This document shows positions 26,624 through 33,925 of a stretch of 50,539 bases of DNA, one piece after another. The translations under genes were made by a program, and so were the position numbers. A model generated the notes under the pieces. The model was given only the letters and a program-made list of their open reading frames with translations. It was not told the origin of the DNA and did no database searches. The stretch spans positions 175,508 to 226,046 of the forward strand of contig JAPPII010000114.1 of assembly GCA_028820845.1 (NCBI GenBank), in the 5' to 3' direction. This DNA comes from Candidatus Poribacteria bacterium. GTDB taxonomy: Bacteria; Poribacteria; WGA-4E; WGA-3G. Position 1 is the stretch's first letter; each line of letters starts with the position of its first letter.

Positions 26624-26897
26624 TTAACTGGATAAAAATTTAACAAGTACTGGCACAATAATGGCAATGACGGCAACTGCGATCCCCATACTCCACTGCA
26701 GGCGTGTTTCTAACCGGGTTATTCTGTCATGAAGGTCCTTTTTGACCACCTGAATCTCACCTTTTAGATCTTCCTTTACCTCCTTAATCCGATCGCCCAG
26801 ACGCGACTCAACTTTATCTACTTCTTCCATTCTCGCTTGCAGACGAATAGAATCCTCTTTAAGTTCATATATATTCAGGATTGTTTTGATCTGTCAT
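26624..26897 (-). pseudogene. Small coiled-coil membrane protein, frameshifted at a TA run
   Basis: The ATG at 26897 has an excellent ribosome binding site (GAGAGGA, 7 nt upstream) and reads MTDQNNPEYI before a TGA at 26865-26867. The frame that continues (YELKEDSIRLQARMEEVDKV...) is open down to 26624 and encodes a charged coiled coil with repeated Asp/Lys/Glu heptads and a C-terminal transmembrane helix. Adding one TA to the ATATATAT run at 26867-26874 would join both into an 91-residue protein. Otherwise translation must begin at ATG 26830 (68 aa), which lacks a nearby ribosome binding site. Function unknown. Confidence 0.6.
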
Positions 26898-26944
26898 AGA
26901 ATTTCCTCTCAAAATTTACGTGATTTCAAATTAAACAGGGTTTT

Positions 26945-27034
26945 CCAGTTCCAGTCCTTTCATCCCTCTGCTACGGTGGGAGGGTGGCAGAAATCGGTAT
27001 GGGATCCGATTCGTAGCAGTGCCACCCAAACTGG
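26945..27034. other. Compact palindromic element, candidate structured RNA or REP-like DNA
   Basis: Four complementary pairs in 90 bp: CCAGTT (26945-26950) with AACTGG (27029-27034); CTGCTAC (26968-26974) with GTAGCAG (27013-27019); GGGTGGCA (26982-26989) with TGCCACCC (27020-27027); AATCGG (26992-26997) with CCGATT (27006-27011). The second and third pairs cross each other, so they are either a pseudoknot or alternatives. Strand unknown. Confidence 0.5.
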
Positions 27035-27101
27035 TTTAGATAATATATCACAAAAAAGAAAAAATTACAAATTTGCTTCTTTACAAGTTCGGGCTTTTCG
27101 C

Positions 27102-27130
27102 TTGACTTTGCCTGTGTTGTGTGCTATGCT
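27102..27130 (+). promoter_or_regulatory. Promoter upstream of the 117-aa gene
   Basis: TTGACT (27102-27107), 17-bp spacer, TATGCT (27125-27130), with TGC before the -10. Confidence 0.55.
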
Positions 27131-27450
27131 ATCGATGTTGATGTAATGGTATATTAGGTTTCACCTGGGTTTTGAAAATCCAAAGGTTTCTGTGGAGCGG
27201 CTGTCTGGTTTTTATCTTCCATTCAGCCCAATCTACTTGTATGAAGTTTAAGAATTTAAATCGGTAATTTTTCTGGATGCCCCAACTTGTTGGGGACGCG
27301 CCCCAGTCAAGCATTCCCGAACAAGAATGTAATATATTTTCGCAATAAGTAGTTTTGGGATTTGAAAAATTTTCGGAAAAACCGCTATGAACCCCTTGAT
27401 TTTATTAGGTTTTTGCTTGTTTGAATTTCCTAAAAAAGGAGATGTTACAG

Positions 27451-27804
27451 ATGAATCACGTAAGATTACGCACAGATCGAGCGATAGGACTACTTAAGGA
27501 TGCAGTCATAGATGTTTTAAAGAACGCACGAGAGAGCGGATATGTAGACATTCCTCCTAAGAAGTGTAAACCTGATCCGGATGGTGGACAGCCATATATT
27601 GAGGCTACATATATAGGCAAAGAAATGGGAACATATGAGAGAGGCCGGGAAAAGGGACGGTCCCCCGGTCGGATACATAGGGAAATTCTTGAAAAGTTGC
27701 AAGATGAATGTCGGGTTGAGCCTTTGTTGAGTGAGTCAGGCAAAGTGAGAATAGGTTGGCGACTCACCGAGGCAGAATGGAAACGATTAACCCTTGATAA
27801 ATAA
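27451..27804 (+). CDS. Hypothetical protein, 117 aa
   Basis: Not recognised. The ATG at 27451 has AAGGAG with 9 nt spacing; an ATG at 27442 directly touches it. The protein is soluble, basic and has no Cys pair: a helical N-terminal part (TDRAIGLLKDAVIDVLKNAR), a Pro/Gly-rich middle, a Gly/Arg-rich loop (ERGREKGRSPGRIHREILEK) and a C-terminal part that ends RIGWRLTEAEWKRLTL. The basic loop and final helix could contact nucleic acid; that is only a guess. It is the only intact gene between 26.9 and 28.8 kb. Confidence 0.65.
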   Translation: MNHVRLRTDRAIGLLKDAVIDVLKNARESGYVDIPPKKCKPDPDGGQPYIEATYIGKEMGTYERGREKGRSPGRIHREILEKLQDECRVEPLLSESGKVRIGWRLTEAEWKRLTLDK

Positions 27805-27893
27805 AACCTAACTACTGATTAAGGAATGTTATATCCAATTTAACTAATCCCAAATCTACTTATCGCTTACATTTTTGAGTAGGTTCGCTCCGT

Positions 27894-27922
27894 TTTGTAG
27901 CATAACCTGTTAGGTTGTGCCT
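27894..27922 (-). repeat. Dispersed hairpin repeat R1, copy b
   Basis: Reverse complement of 3757-3785 with a single A/G difference. The AACCT/AGGTT stem is intact. Confidence 0.75.
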
Positions 27923-28168
27923 GGAAACCTTTGCCACCCCTGAAAATCCTTGAATCCCGCAAATCCTGATGCTGACAGACAAAATAGAGACACACCCGAT
28001 AGAACCAGAGGCATTCAATTCTCCAACAATTTTGATTTTCTGCCGAAGCACTCTGCGCTGTCCGAGCGAGTGTTTTTGCTTGGGTGTTTCTTTAGGCTCG
28101 CGACCCCTCCGCAGAAATGTCTAAAAAAACCGACAATTGAATGGCTCTGCCGATAGAACATAAAAAAC

Positions 28169-28197
28169 TTGACACCCGTCCAAAAGTATGATATAAT
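28169..28197 (+). promoter_or_regulatory. Full-consensus orphan promoter
   Basis: TTGACA (28169-28174), 17-bp spacer, TATAAT (28192-28197), preceded by TGA (extended -10). No intact reading frame follows for 600 bp. Confidence 0.75.
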
Positions 28198-28203
28198 TAT
28201 ACT

Positions 28204-28495
28204 ATACACAAAATAAGTTTTACGCTAATCTTGAAAAACCCAAAATAGCCAAAATGTTCCACTTTTCGTCAAATTGTTTTTTTGCCCACAGCAGAAAAAT
28301 CAAAGGAAAAACGCCTATAAACCCTTACGGCCACTGTGTTCTCTACCAATAGATACGTATATTATCAAATGTTAAGTGGTGTAACTTTAGTGTAACATTT
28401 TTAACCTGAATCCGACTTAAAAAAATGCATGAGGCATCCCGTTTACCTTCCTTTCAAAACGGTTGTATGTTTTTTGAAAGGATACCTCTTTTTTT
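28204..28495 (+). ncRNA. Candidate small RNA of about 290 nt
   Basis: Defined only by the consensus promoter at 28169-28197 and the hairpin plus T-run at 28450-28495. The interval is AT-rich, has no ribosome binding site with a convincing frame, and contains a short direct repeat (GTGTAAC TTTA GTGTAAC, about 28378-28395). It may instead be the leader of the toxin remnant downstream. Confidence 0.3.
28450..28495 (+). terminator. Terminator-like hairpin
   Basis: A perfect 10-bp stem, CCTTTCAAAA (28450-28459) with TTTTGAAAGG (28472-28481), 12-nt loop, then seven T at 28489-28495. The stem is AT-rich and the T-run starts 7 nt after it, so efficiency is uncertain. Confidence 0.4.
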
Positions 28496-28519
28496 GCTTT
28501 CGCGCACTATAATTCTTAA

Positions 28520-28771
28520 AATTGTCCAAACTTTAGTAAGTTTTGGGAGTATTATCACGACCTACCCTCAGTTATTCAAGAACTGGCAGACAAAAATTTT
28601 GAACTGCTGAAGCGAAATCCAAATCACCCTTCTCTTGGCTTAAAGAAGGTTGGCGAGTATTGGGTAGCGAGAGTTGGACTGAGTTATCGAGCAATGGCAA
28701 CTGAAGATGAGGAGGGTCTATCCTGGTTTTGGATCGGAAAACACGACGAGTACGAGAGGCGGATAAAGTAA
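28520..28771 (+). pseudogene. RelE/ParE-superfamily toxin remnant lacking a start codon
   Basis: Open frame of 83 codons that begins right after an in-frame TAA (28517-28519) with no ATG, GTG or TTG in the expected place. The sequence FSKFWEYYHDLP, LLKRNPNHPSL, YWVARVGLSYRAMA and WFWIGKHDEYERRIK matches the common ParE/RelE-like toxin layout almost from its N-terminus to the end. Only the first few residues are missing. No antitoxin gene follows (next is the opposite-strand gene at 28846). Most likely a decayed orphan toxin; a rare start codon cannot be ruled out. Confidence 0.65.
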
Positions 28772-28845
28772 GTTTGCCGTGTGTTTTGAAATAGGCGAGG
28801 TTAGAAACCTCGCCTACCATTTTTAAGGGAAAAGGATAGGCAAGA

Positions 28846-29550
28846 CTATTGGTTCGTTTTGAGTTGCCCCCACGTTGAAGTCAATCGTGCCTCTGGGGTG
28901 AGGCTGAGGCTGGAGATAGTGAAGGAGTCTGCCCATGCTGTGCCTTCCCATTGGTTTGCGATATTAATCCCCTCCATGACGAAGCCGAGAATCTCTATCT
29001 CGTCGAAGTTGAGGTCTTGGAATGTTGTCCGGTATTTCCCGTCTGTGAATAGAACAAAATATCCTGCGTTAAAATAGAGTTTCATTTCTGTCAGGGCATC
29101 CGTTTCCCAACGGGTGCGAGGTTCTCTGGAGAGCCGAGTTCGGAAGGGATGGCTGGTCCCTTTACCGTTGAAACGCCTTGCTCTGATTTCGTCGGGAAAG
29201 AACACGTAGAAGAACGGATCCTCTTCGGGTGTATCGAGGAAGTGCCGTCCGACGCAGAAACCGAAACGCGTCTTGTCGCCACCGAAGTCGTTTATTGTGA
29301 CGATGAAGTTTCGATAGGGACCCGGGATTGCGGTGAATTGATAGAGTTCGTATTCCACCGCCCGTTCGCGTTTAACTTCTACACGTAAAAATCCATCTGT
29401 CACTTTCCAGAGGGAACCGTTTCCCACAACGCGCCACGCTTCCGGGTTTTCGGCATCAAAATCGTCGTGCCACTCCTCGGCAGATGCTGGGAGAAGACAG
29501 GTGGTAAAAATATAAATGAGTATGAGGAAGATTGCGTTTTTGTTTTGCAT
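28846..29550 (-). CDS. Secreted protein, family A copy 1, 234 aa
   Basis: Signal peptide (about 1-24, ending PASAEE). The rest looks like a jelly-roll/concanavalin-type beta sandwich: it opens WHDDFDAENPEAWRVVGNG and LWKVTDGFLRVE, as many DUF1080 or LamG-like domains do, and has ELYQFTAIPGPYRNFIVTI, MKLYFNAGYFVLFTDGK and a C-terminal LTSTWGQLK. It is paralogous to the gene at 30516-31211 (same ELYQF-PGPY block and the same LT-TW-LK ending). Probably carbohydrate- or surface-binding; no enzyme motif seen. Last gene of a five-gene minus-strand set. Confidence 0.8.
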   Translation of the reverse strand: MQNKNAIFLILIYIFTTCLLPASAEEWHDDFDAENPEAWRVVGNGSLWKVTDGFLRVEVKRERAVEYELYQFTAIPGPYRNFIVTINDFGGDKTRFGFCVGRHFLDTPEEDPFFYVFFPDEIRARRFNGKGTSHPFRTRLSREPRTRWETDALTEMKLYFNAGYFVLFTDGKYRTTFQDLNFDEIEILGFVMEGINIANQWEGTAWADSFTISSLSLTPEARLTSTWGQLKTNQ

Positions 29551-29572
29551 GGCGTGTAATTTGGTTTGATGT

Positions 29573-30313
29573 TTATTTGATTTTTATGCAGTCGTACCAC
29601 TGCTGTGTTTTCTTTCCTTTTCGACTGAGGACACCCGGTTCACGTTCGGTTGGCGGACCAAAGTCCCCGTCGAGTTGTTTAAGAACATTCCAATCAGGCG
29701 GAAACCATGTCCTGAGTGTTTTGCAGTTAACCTCAAGGGTTTCGCCTTCCCATCCACCGATTTTGTAGTACATCGGGCAGATCCAGAGTTCGGATCCGCG
29801 TGCATACCGCCGCCAACCCGTTATGGAGGCTTGTGCACGGATGATGTTCCCATCGCGCCAGTGTCGTTCAACGCCGCTCCAAGGGTATCCGGTTGTTCCA
29901 CCGCCAGTGCTAATCTCACTCGGACCTAAATCGTCATAGAGTGTGATGTAGGAGTAATTTGTACCCCACGGTGTATTGTCTGTACCGAAATACCACCACT
30001 GTCCACGATACCAACGGACCGCGCCTTGAATCCGTGAAGCCGAAACGGTTGCGCTCTCAATGGTTTCTACGATGTCAAACTGTCCTCTGTTGTTGTAGGG
30101 GTTGTGGACACCTTTACAGAGCGTGAGGGAATTGAGTTCGGGGCCGAACCACATTCCGTTTACGCCGGGGGTTCTGTAATAAGAACCTGAACTCGGTGGA
30201 TGTGCGCGTTCGCCTGGATTTAACCGCGCTCTGGCGTGGTTGTTCCAAAGGACAACACCGAGGACGAGGACGAGGAGAAATGCATCAAAGATGAGGTCTA
30301 AATTTTTTCGCAT
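29573..30313 (-). CDS. Secreted or anchored protein, family B copy 1, 246 aa
   Basis: N-terminal anchor (about 8-24). The mature part is rich in Trp, Tyr and Gly: SYYRTPGVNGMWFGPEL, WYRGQWWYFGTDNTPWGTNY, GYPWSGVERHWRDGNIIRAQ, SITGWRRYARGSE, and a C-terminal QQWYDCIKIK. All these blocks recur in the gene at 31231-32037. Two Cys in similar positions (near CKGV and DCIK). Function unknown. It lies 22 bp upstream of its A partner at 28846-29550. Confidence 0.75.
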   Translation of the reverse strand: MRKNLDLIFDAFLLVLVLGVVLWNNHARARLNPGERAHPPSSGSYYRTPGVNGMWFGPELNSLTLCKGVHNPYNNRGQFDIVETIESATVSASRIQGAVRWYRGQWWYFGTDNTPWGTNYSYITLYDDLGPSEISTGGGTTGYPWSGVERHWRDGNIIRAQASITGWRRYARGSELWICPMYYKIGGWEGETLEVNCKTLRTWFPPDWNVLKQLDGDFGPPTEREPGVLSRKGKKTQQWYDCIKIK

Positions 30314-30385
30314 TTTTTAACGATTATGTCTGGGCGGGAGAAAGCCGCGTATGGGCTTTCTAAAGACCCTCCGTTGTCGGCATCC

Positions 30386-30419
30386 GGGGAATGCCATCAG
30401 GCATTCATACCGTTGATTT
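30386..30419 (+). repeat. Dispersed repeat R3, copy b
   Basis: About 34 bp matching 16848-16881 on the opposite strand with changes only in the hairpin centre. The stem is GAATGCC-ATCA-GGCATTC here. Confidence 0.7.
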
Positions 30420-30477
30420 TCTACAATTGGTGAAAAACCTGTTTGAGGTTATGAAAGGTTTCTTAAATATTTAAAAT

Positions 30478-30524
30478 CTGCAAGGACAACGGACGCAGCA
30501 GCTCAGAAGCAATAGTTAAAAAGG
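30478..30524 (+). repeat. Dispersed repeat R2, copy b
   Basis: Shares about 30 bases with 21411-21440 and a looser AT(A/C)GTTAAAAA end. A related short piece (AACGATTA with a T-run) is at 30311-30328. It overlaps the end of the 231-aa gene. Confidence 0.7.
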
Positions 30525-31211
30525 TTCTTGTTTTAGGCTTGCCCATGTGGTTGTGAGTTTCCGTTTTGGAGAGACAGCGAGTCCGTCGATTATGAATGTG
30601 TCTACCCACGCGCTGCCTATATCGACATCTTCTGTGACGAATCCTGCGAGGACGAAGGCGATGCTATCAATATGGTCGAAGTTGGCATCTCTGAAGTCGA
30701 GACGTGGTTCGCCGTCAGCCTGTAGTTGAAACCTACCGCTTTTGAAGTGTAAGGTCATTTGTTGGAGTTCGTCTGTGTTCCAGCGTTTGCCGGGTCCGAC
30801 GAATATGCTGCCGTTTCTGGAGACTCGCATATCATTGGTGAAGAAGAGGTAGTAGCCGTATTCGTCTACGTCTGTAGCAATATTCAGGAAATGCTTTGCG
30901 AGGGCGATACCGAATCTGACATCTGTCGCGCCTACGGTTTCGAGGGTAATTGTAAAGTCGTTGTAGGGACCGGGATAGGCGATGAATTGATACAATTCAA
31001 ATACGGTGCTCCACTCCGCTTGTGCGTGGATTTCTGTCTTCAAAAGACCGTCTTCAACTTTCCAGATGGCGTTGTCCCCTATATGTTGCCAGTCGTCTTT
31101 TGCCTCTTGTTCAAAAAGGTCTTCCCAGATAACAGCAGACACTTCTGTTTGCAAAATGAGAAACATAAAGATGATGAGGATTGCGCTCAAAGCGCGGGCA
31201 TTTTTTTTCAT
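30516..31211 (-). CDS. Secreted protein, family A copy 2, 231 aa
   Basis: Signal peptide (about 1-26). Paralog of the gene at 28846: IWEDLFEQEAKDDWQHIGDN, WKVEDGLLKTE, FELYQFIAYPGPYNDFTITL, MTLHFKSGRFQLQADGE, SAWVDTFIIDGLAVSPKRKL and TTTWASLK. The mature part is a predicted beta sandwich without Cys. The pair A and B occurs twice in tandem, with this copy next to the family B gene at 31231. The downstream intergenic region contains repeats R2 and R3. No function can be assigned. Confidence 0.8.
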   Translation of the reverse strand: MKKNARALSAILIIFMFLILQTEVSAVIWEDLFEQEAKDDWQHIGDNAIWKVEDGLLKTEIHAQAEWSTVFELYQFIAYPGPYNDFTITLETVGATDVRFGIALAKHFLNIATDVDEYGYYLFFTNDMRVSRNGSIFVGPGKRWNTDELQQMTLHFKSGRFQLQADGEPRLDFRDANFDHIDSIAFVLAGFVTEDVDIGSAWVDTFIIDGLAVSPKRKLTTTWASLKQEPF

Positions 31212-31230
31212 GTTGTGGATGTTTATGCGT

Positions 31231-32037
31231 CTATTTCAGCAGTATACAGTCATACCAATCCGCCGTTTCTTTCGACGTGCCTCTTTCGCGGCGGCTGAGT
31301 CTATTAAGTTCGGGTCGAAATTCCGGTGGCGTAAAGTGTCCCTCTGTGTGTGTCAGGACCTTCAAATTGTACTGCCCTCCCCCGGTTGCGCAAAGATAAC
31401 TCAAAGTGCCGTGTTTGTAATACTTCGGTGTGAGATATTTCTTTCCGTCGTGTTCGTATCGGTAATAACCCGTTACGTCCGCCTTAGATTTTATAGCATC
31501 ACCCTGTCGCCAGTGTTCTTCAAACCCGCTCCATGGGAATCCCGTAACAGTGTTCACTGCGTCGATGTCTCCCCAACCGATCTCAGATATAAGTGTAAGA
31601 TGAACAGTGTCCGTGCCCCACGGCGTATCAGCAGTTGCGAACCGCCACTCTTGTTGCCGGTACCACCAAACCTTTCCGGGTCTTGAGGAGGGCCAGACTA
31701 TGGCATCTTCTCTGGTATAAATGATGTCGAAAAATCCGGCTTTATTGAATTGGTTGGGTGTGTTCGGACAAAGCACTCGACTGTCGATTTCGGGTCCGAA
31801 CCAACGGGTGTCGCCTTCGGATTCTATAAATTTACCCGGTGTCCGATAGTAGTCTCCCGCCACTTCAGGCAGGGCAGTCTCCCGACGGACGATTCTTTCG
31901 CCATCAGAATAAGTGCCGTGCAACGCCGCGTCTATTGGGAACGCGAGTGATTGGAAGACGATAACTACTACAAGAATAACTGTATTGAGGCAAACGGCAC
32001 GCGGTGTGTGTGCGCTATTTTGCGAATGGAGTGCCAT
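31231..32037 (-). CDS. Secreted protein, family B copy 2, 268 aa
   Basis: Signal peptide (about 12-37, ending FPIDA). Paralog of the gene at 29573: DYYRTPGKFIESEGDTRWFG, WWYRQQEWRFATADTPWGTD, TGFPWSGFEEHWRQGDAIKS, DVTGYYRYEHDGK and DWYDCILLK. The ATG at 32037 overlaps the end of the upstream 525-aa gene by 23 bp, so coupling is likely. The A partner starts 19 bp downstream. Trp-rich, possibly a carbohydrate-facing surface protein; this is inference. Confidence 0.75.
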   Translation of the reverse strand: MALHSQNSAHTPRAVCLNTVILVVVIVFQSLAFPIDAALHGTYSDGERIVRRETALPEVAGDYYRTPGKFIESEGDTRWFGPEIDSRVLCPNTPNQFNKAGFFDIIYTREDAIVWPSSRPGKVWWYRQQEWRFATADTPWGTDTVHLTLISEIGWGDIDAVNTVTGFPWSGFEEHWRQGDAIKSKADVTGYYRYEHDGKKYLTPKYYKHGTLSYLCATGGGQYNLKVLTHTEGHFTPPEFRPELNRLSRRERGTSKETADWYDCILLK

Positions 32038-33592
32038 CTCGTTTCCCTATATAGATACGATATCCGGTGCCGGGGATGGGTATCTCGACCTGCTTGTGAA
32101 TGTTTATCCGTTGATAACGGTTTGTGGCGGTTTCAAATTCCGCATCGACAGCGCGAATGTACAGTTGATAGGGTTTCTCAGTGAGGTTGTCGAATTTAAA
32201 TTTCCCATCTGTATCGGTTTCCACCTCAAATCGATCCAGGGTCATTGACATATCGGACGGGTTCAATTCCCACGGATACCAAGAACGCGAGACGACAGCG
32301 TTAGGCACGGGTTCATCTGCATCTGCCCAGCGTACTTGACCCTGTAGTGTGCTTGTGGGACGATCTGCTATAATAGGAACCGCTTCGCTGTTTGGTGACG
32401 CTTCCACATTGATAGCCGTTGCTGATATACCATCTCCAACAATATAGAGCCTATATAGCCCCGAAAAAAGTCCGTCCACGGTGAAGGTGGATTCTGTTGC
32501 AGGAAAATGTCTTGATAGAAGCGGTTTATGCAACACTAACGGGTTGAGGCTCGGTTCCATCGGTGCCTCCGCAGGAAAGACCTTCACAGCATAGTGTGTT
32601 TCTGGATCAATATCCCCTGGCAAAGTAACGTGTCCCTTAACAGTCATCCCCTTTTCAAGTAGGACAATCAGTGGTTCTTTTCCGATGACGACGTTCTGGT
32701 AGATTCTGGAGAAATAACCTCTCTTGCTAATTTCCAACGAGAGATATTGTGCTTCGGTTTCTAACACCTGCATCTGAAACTTGCCCGTATCGTCCGACTG
32801 TCCTGATACAAGAAGCACACTGTGTCCGAATGGCGTTTCTCTGTGCCGCGTTGCGTAAATTCGCGCTGCTGCTATCGGGCGTTTCTGTCTATCGATGACC
32901 ATGCCGTATAGGGTCTTCAATTTCGGCAGTTGGATAGAAATGTGTGGCTGTTCTTGTGGATTGATAGCGTTTATAAACGCTATGATAACACCGTTTTGGG
33001 AAATTGTCAACGTGTATTCGATGGGATAGAGGTCAGAGAATTGGAAGTTGCTTGTGGTATCAGTTTTTGCTGCGTGTTCGATGGGTGCGGCGGCGCGGAA
33101 GAAGTCTGCGGATTTGTCGTGCATCTTTAGGTTCACAATGAGTCCTTGGCTATTTTCGCCGCCAGAGATGTTTCCTCGTAAGGATAAAGTCGGTCTCAGT
33201 GCTATTTCGCCTAAATCGTAGTGATTCTTATCAGTGGACATCTCTTGTCTCAGGAGTTTCGATTGATATTGTGGATGGAGTGCCATGAGTGAGAAGGCGT
33301 AATAGGTTTCGGATTCATTGGGGATGGTCAGTGAGAAAGACCCCTCGGCATCTGTTGCTGTTGCGTGTGCGAAGTCGCGATCAGGGTAGACCTGTTCAAT
33401 TTTTTCGGGAGCAGCGCGGACCAGCACATCGGAAATGGGTTGCCCGTTTTCAGCATCGACACATGTCCCGTGGAGGGTGGCACTGGGTTGTGGCGTTTGG
33501 CAAATACCAACAGCGGTATAGAGGCAGAGGAGCAGCATCAAAGAGGTGGTTAGAAAAGCCTGCCTTGTAGCATAAACTTTTAGTTTGTGCAT
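32015..33592 (-). CDS. Secreted protein with carboxypeptidase-regulatory-like beta domains
   Basis: 525 aa from the ATG at 33592, with AGGGA upstream; the open frame continues to 33796 but only by reading through tRNA genes. Signal peptide (about 12-36), then at least four Ig-like/CNA-B-like domains: ATLHGTCVDAENGQPISDVL, TLYGMVIDRQKRPIAAARIY, MTVKGHVTLPGDIDPETHYA and STLQGQVRWADADEPVPNAV, each followed by a TDA-G-F/TD-GKF strand. Such domains are extracellular stalks or receptor plugs. The first ten codons (MHKLKVYATR) are made of the dispersed repeat R1. It heads the A/B gene cluster. Confidence 0.82.
   Translation of the reverse strand: MHKLKVYATRQAFLTTSLMLLLCLYTAVGICQTPQPSATLHGTCVDAENGQPISDVLVRAAPEKIEQVYPDRDFAHATATDAEGSFSLTIPNESETYYAFSLMALHPQYQSKLLRQEMSTDKNHYDLGEIALRPTLSLRGNISGGENSQGLIVNLKMHDKSADFFRAAAPIEHAAKTDTTSNFQFSDLYPIEYTLTISQNGVIIAFINAINPQEQPHISIQLPKLKTLYGMVIDRQKRPIAAARIYATRHRETPFGHSVLLVSGQSDDTGKFQMQVLETEAQYLSLEISKRGYFSRIYQNVVIGKEPLIVLLEKGMTVKGHVTLPGDIDPETHYAVKVFPAEAPMEPSLNPLVLHKPLLSRHFPATESTFTVDGLFSGLYRLYIVGDGISATAINVEASPNSEAVPIIADRPTSTLQGQVRWADADEPVPNAVVSRSWYPWELNPSDMSMTLDRFEVETDTDGKFKFDNLTEKPYQLYIRAVDAEFETATNRYQRINIHKQVEIPIPGTGYRIYIGKRDGTPFAK
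33564..33592 (-). repeat. Dispersed hairpin repeat R1, copy c, at the 5' end of a gene
   Basis: Similar to 3757-3785 and 27894-27922 but with the stem changed on both sides: AAACT-AAA-AGTTT in place of AACCT-AAC-AGGTT. It supplies the start codon and first codons of the 525-aa gene. Confidence 0.65.
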
Positions 33593-33616
33593 AGTATTCC
33601 CTAAAGAGACTTCTCT

Positions 33617-33660
33617 GATAAACAAACAAGCCCCTTGGGGTATGGGGCTTGTCTTTTTGA
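33617..33660 (-). terminator. Terminator after the tRNA operon
   Basis: Nine-base-pair stem ACAAGCCCC (33626-33634) with GGGGCTTGT (33644-33652), 9-nt loop. On the minus strand it is followed by TTTGTTTATC and preceded by AAAAAG; the plus strand would also give a T-run, so it may work both ways. Confidence 0.75.
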
Positions 33661-33680
33661 CGGTGCTATTTGCGATAAAA

Positions 33681-33755
33681 TACCCCCGACGAGATTTGAA
33701 CTCGTGTCGCCGCCGTGAAAGGGCGGTGTCCTTGGCCAGGCTAGACGACGGGGGC
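33681..33755 (-). tRNA. tRNA-Glu (anticodon TTC)
   Basis: 75 nt. Acceptor GCCCCCG pairs with CGGGGGT (one G-U), discriminator A. Anticodon arm CCGCC-CTTTCAC-GGCGG gives anticodon TTC. T arm ACGAG-TTCAAAT-CTCGT. CCA is not encoded. Confidence 0.96.
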
Positions 33756-33762
33756 CAAAAAA

Positions 33763-33838
33763 TGGTGAGCCGTACAGGAATCGAACCTGTGACCACCTGA
33801 TTAAAAGTCAGATGCTCTACCTGCTGAGCTAACGGCTC
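33763..33838 (-). tRNA. tRNA-Lys (anticodon TTT)
   Basis: 76 nt including an encoded CCA (33763-33765). Acceptor GAGCCGT pairs with ACGGCTC. Anticodon arm CTGA-CTTTTAA-TCAG gives anticodon TTT. T arm ACAGG-TTCGATT-CCTGT. It is first in a two-tRNA unit, 7 bp before tRNA-Glu. Confidence 0.97.
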
Positions 33839-33854
33839 AAACCACCAACATTTA

Positions 33855-33883
33855 ATGATACCATACTTTCAGGTGGATGTCAA
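33855..33883 (-). promoter_or_regulatory. Promoter of the tRNA-Lys/tRNA-Glu operon
   Basis: On the minus strand: TTGACA (33878-33883), 17-bp spacer, TATCAT (33855-33860) with TGG before it. The predicted start is about 10 nt before tRNA-Lys. Confidence 0.8.
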
Positions 33884-33925
33884 ATTAAAACGCAAGAATT
33901 CGGGAAAAGTTTACGTTTTGGCAGG

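Larger units (their letters stand above)
26898..27450. other. Gene-free stretch, 553 bp
   Basis: No convincing coding sequence. It holds the palindromic structured element at 26945-27034, the promoter at 27102-27130 and an AT-rich region before the 117-aa gene. The promoter implies a leader of about 315 nt for that gene, or a separate RNA. Confidence 0.6.
27805..28519. other. Gene-free stretch, about 715 bp
   Basis: No supported gene. It holds repeat R1 copy b (27894-27922), a degenerate 8-9-bp-periodic tract around 27938-27985 (CCTTGAATCC, GCAAATCCTG), a consensus promoter at 28169-28197 and a terminator-like hairpin at 28450-28495. Confidence 0.6.

Noticed and set aside
33593-33796. N-terminal extension of the 525-aa secreted protein by 68 codons
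   Set aside because: It would read through tRNA-Glu, part of tRNA-Lys and a terminator; the signal peptide begins just after the ATG at 33592.
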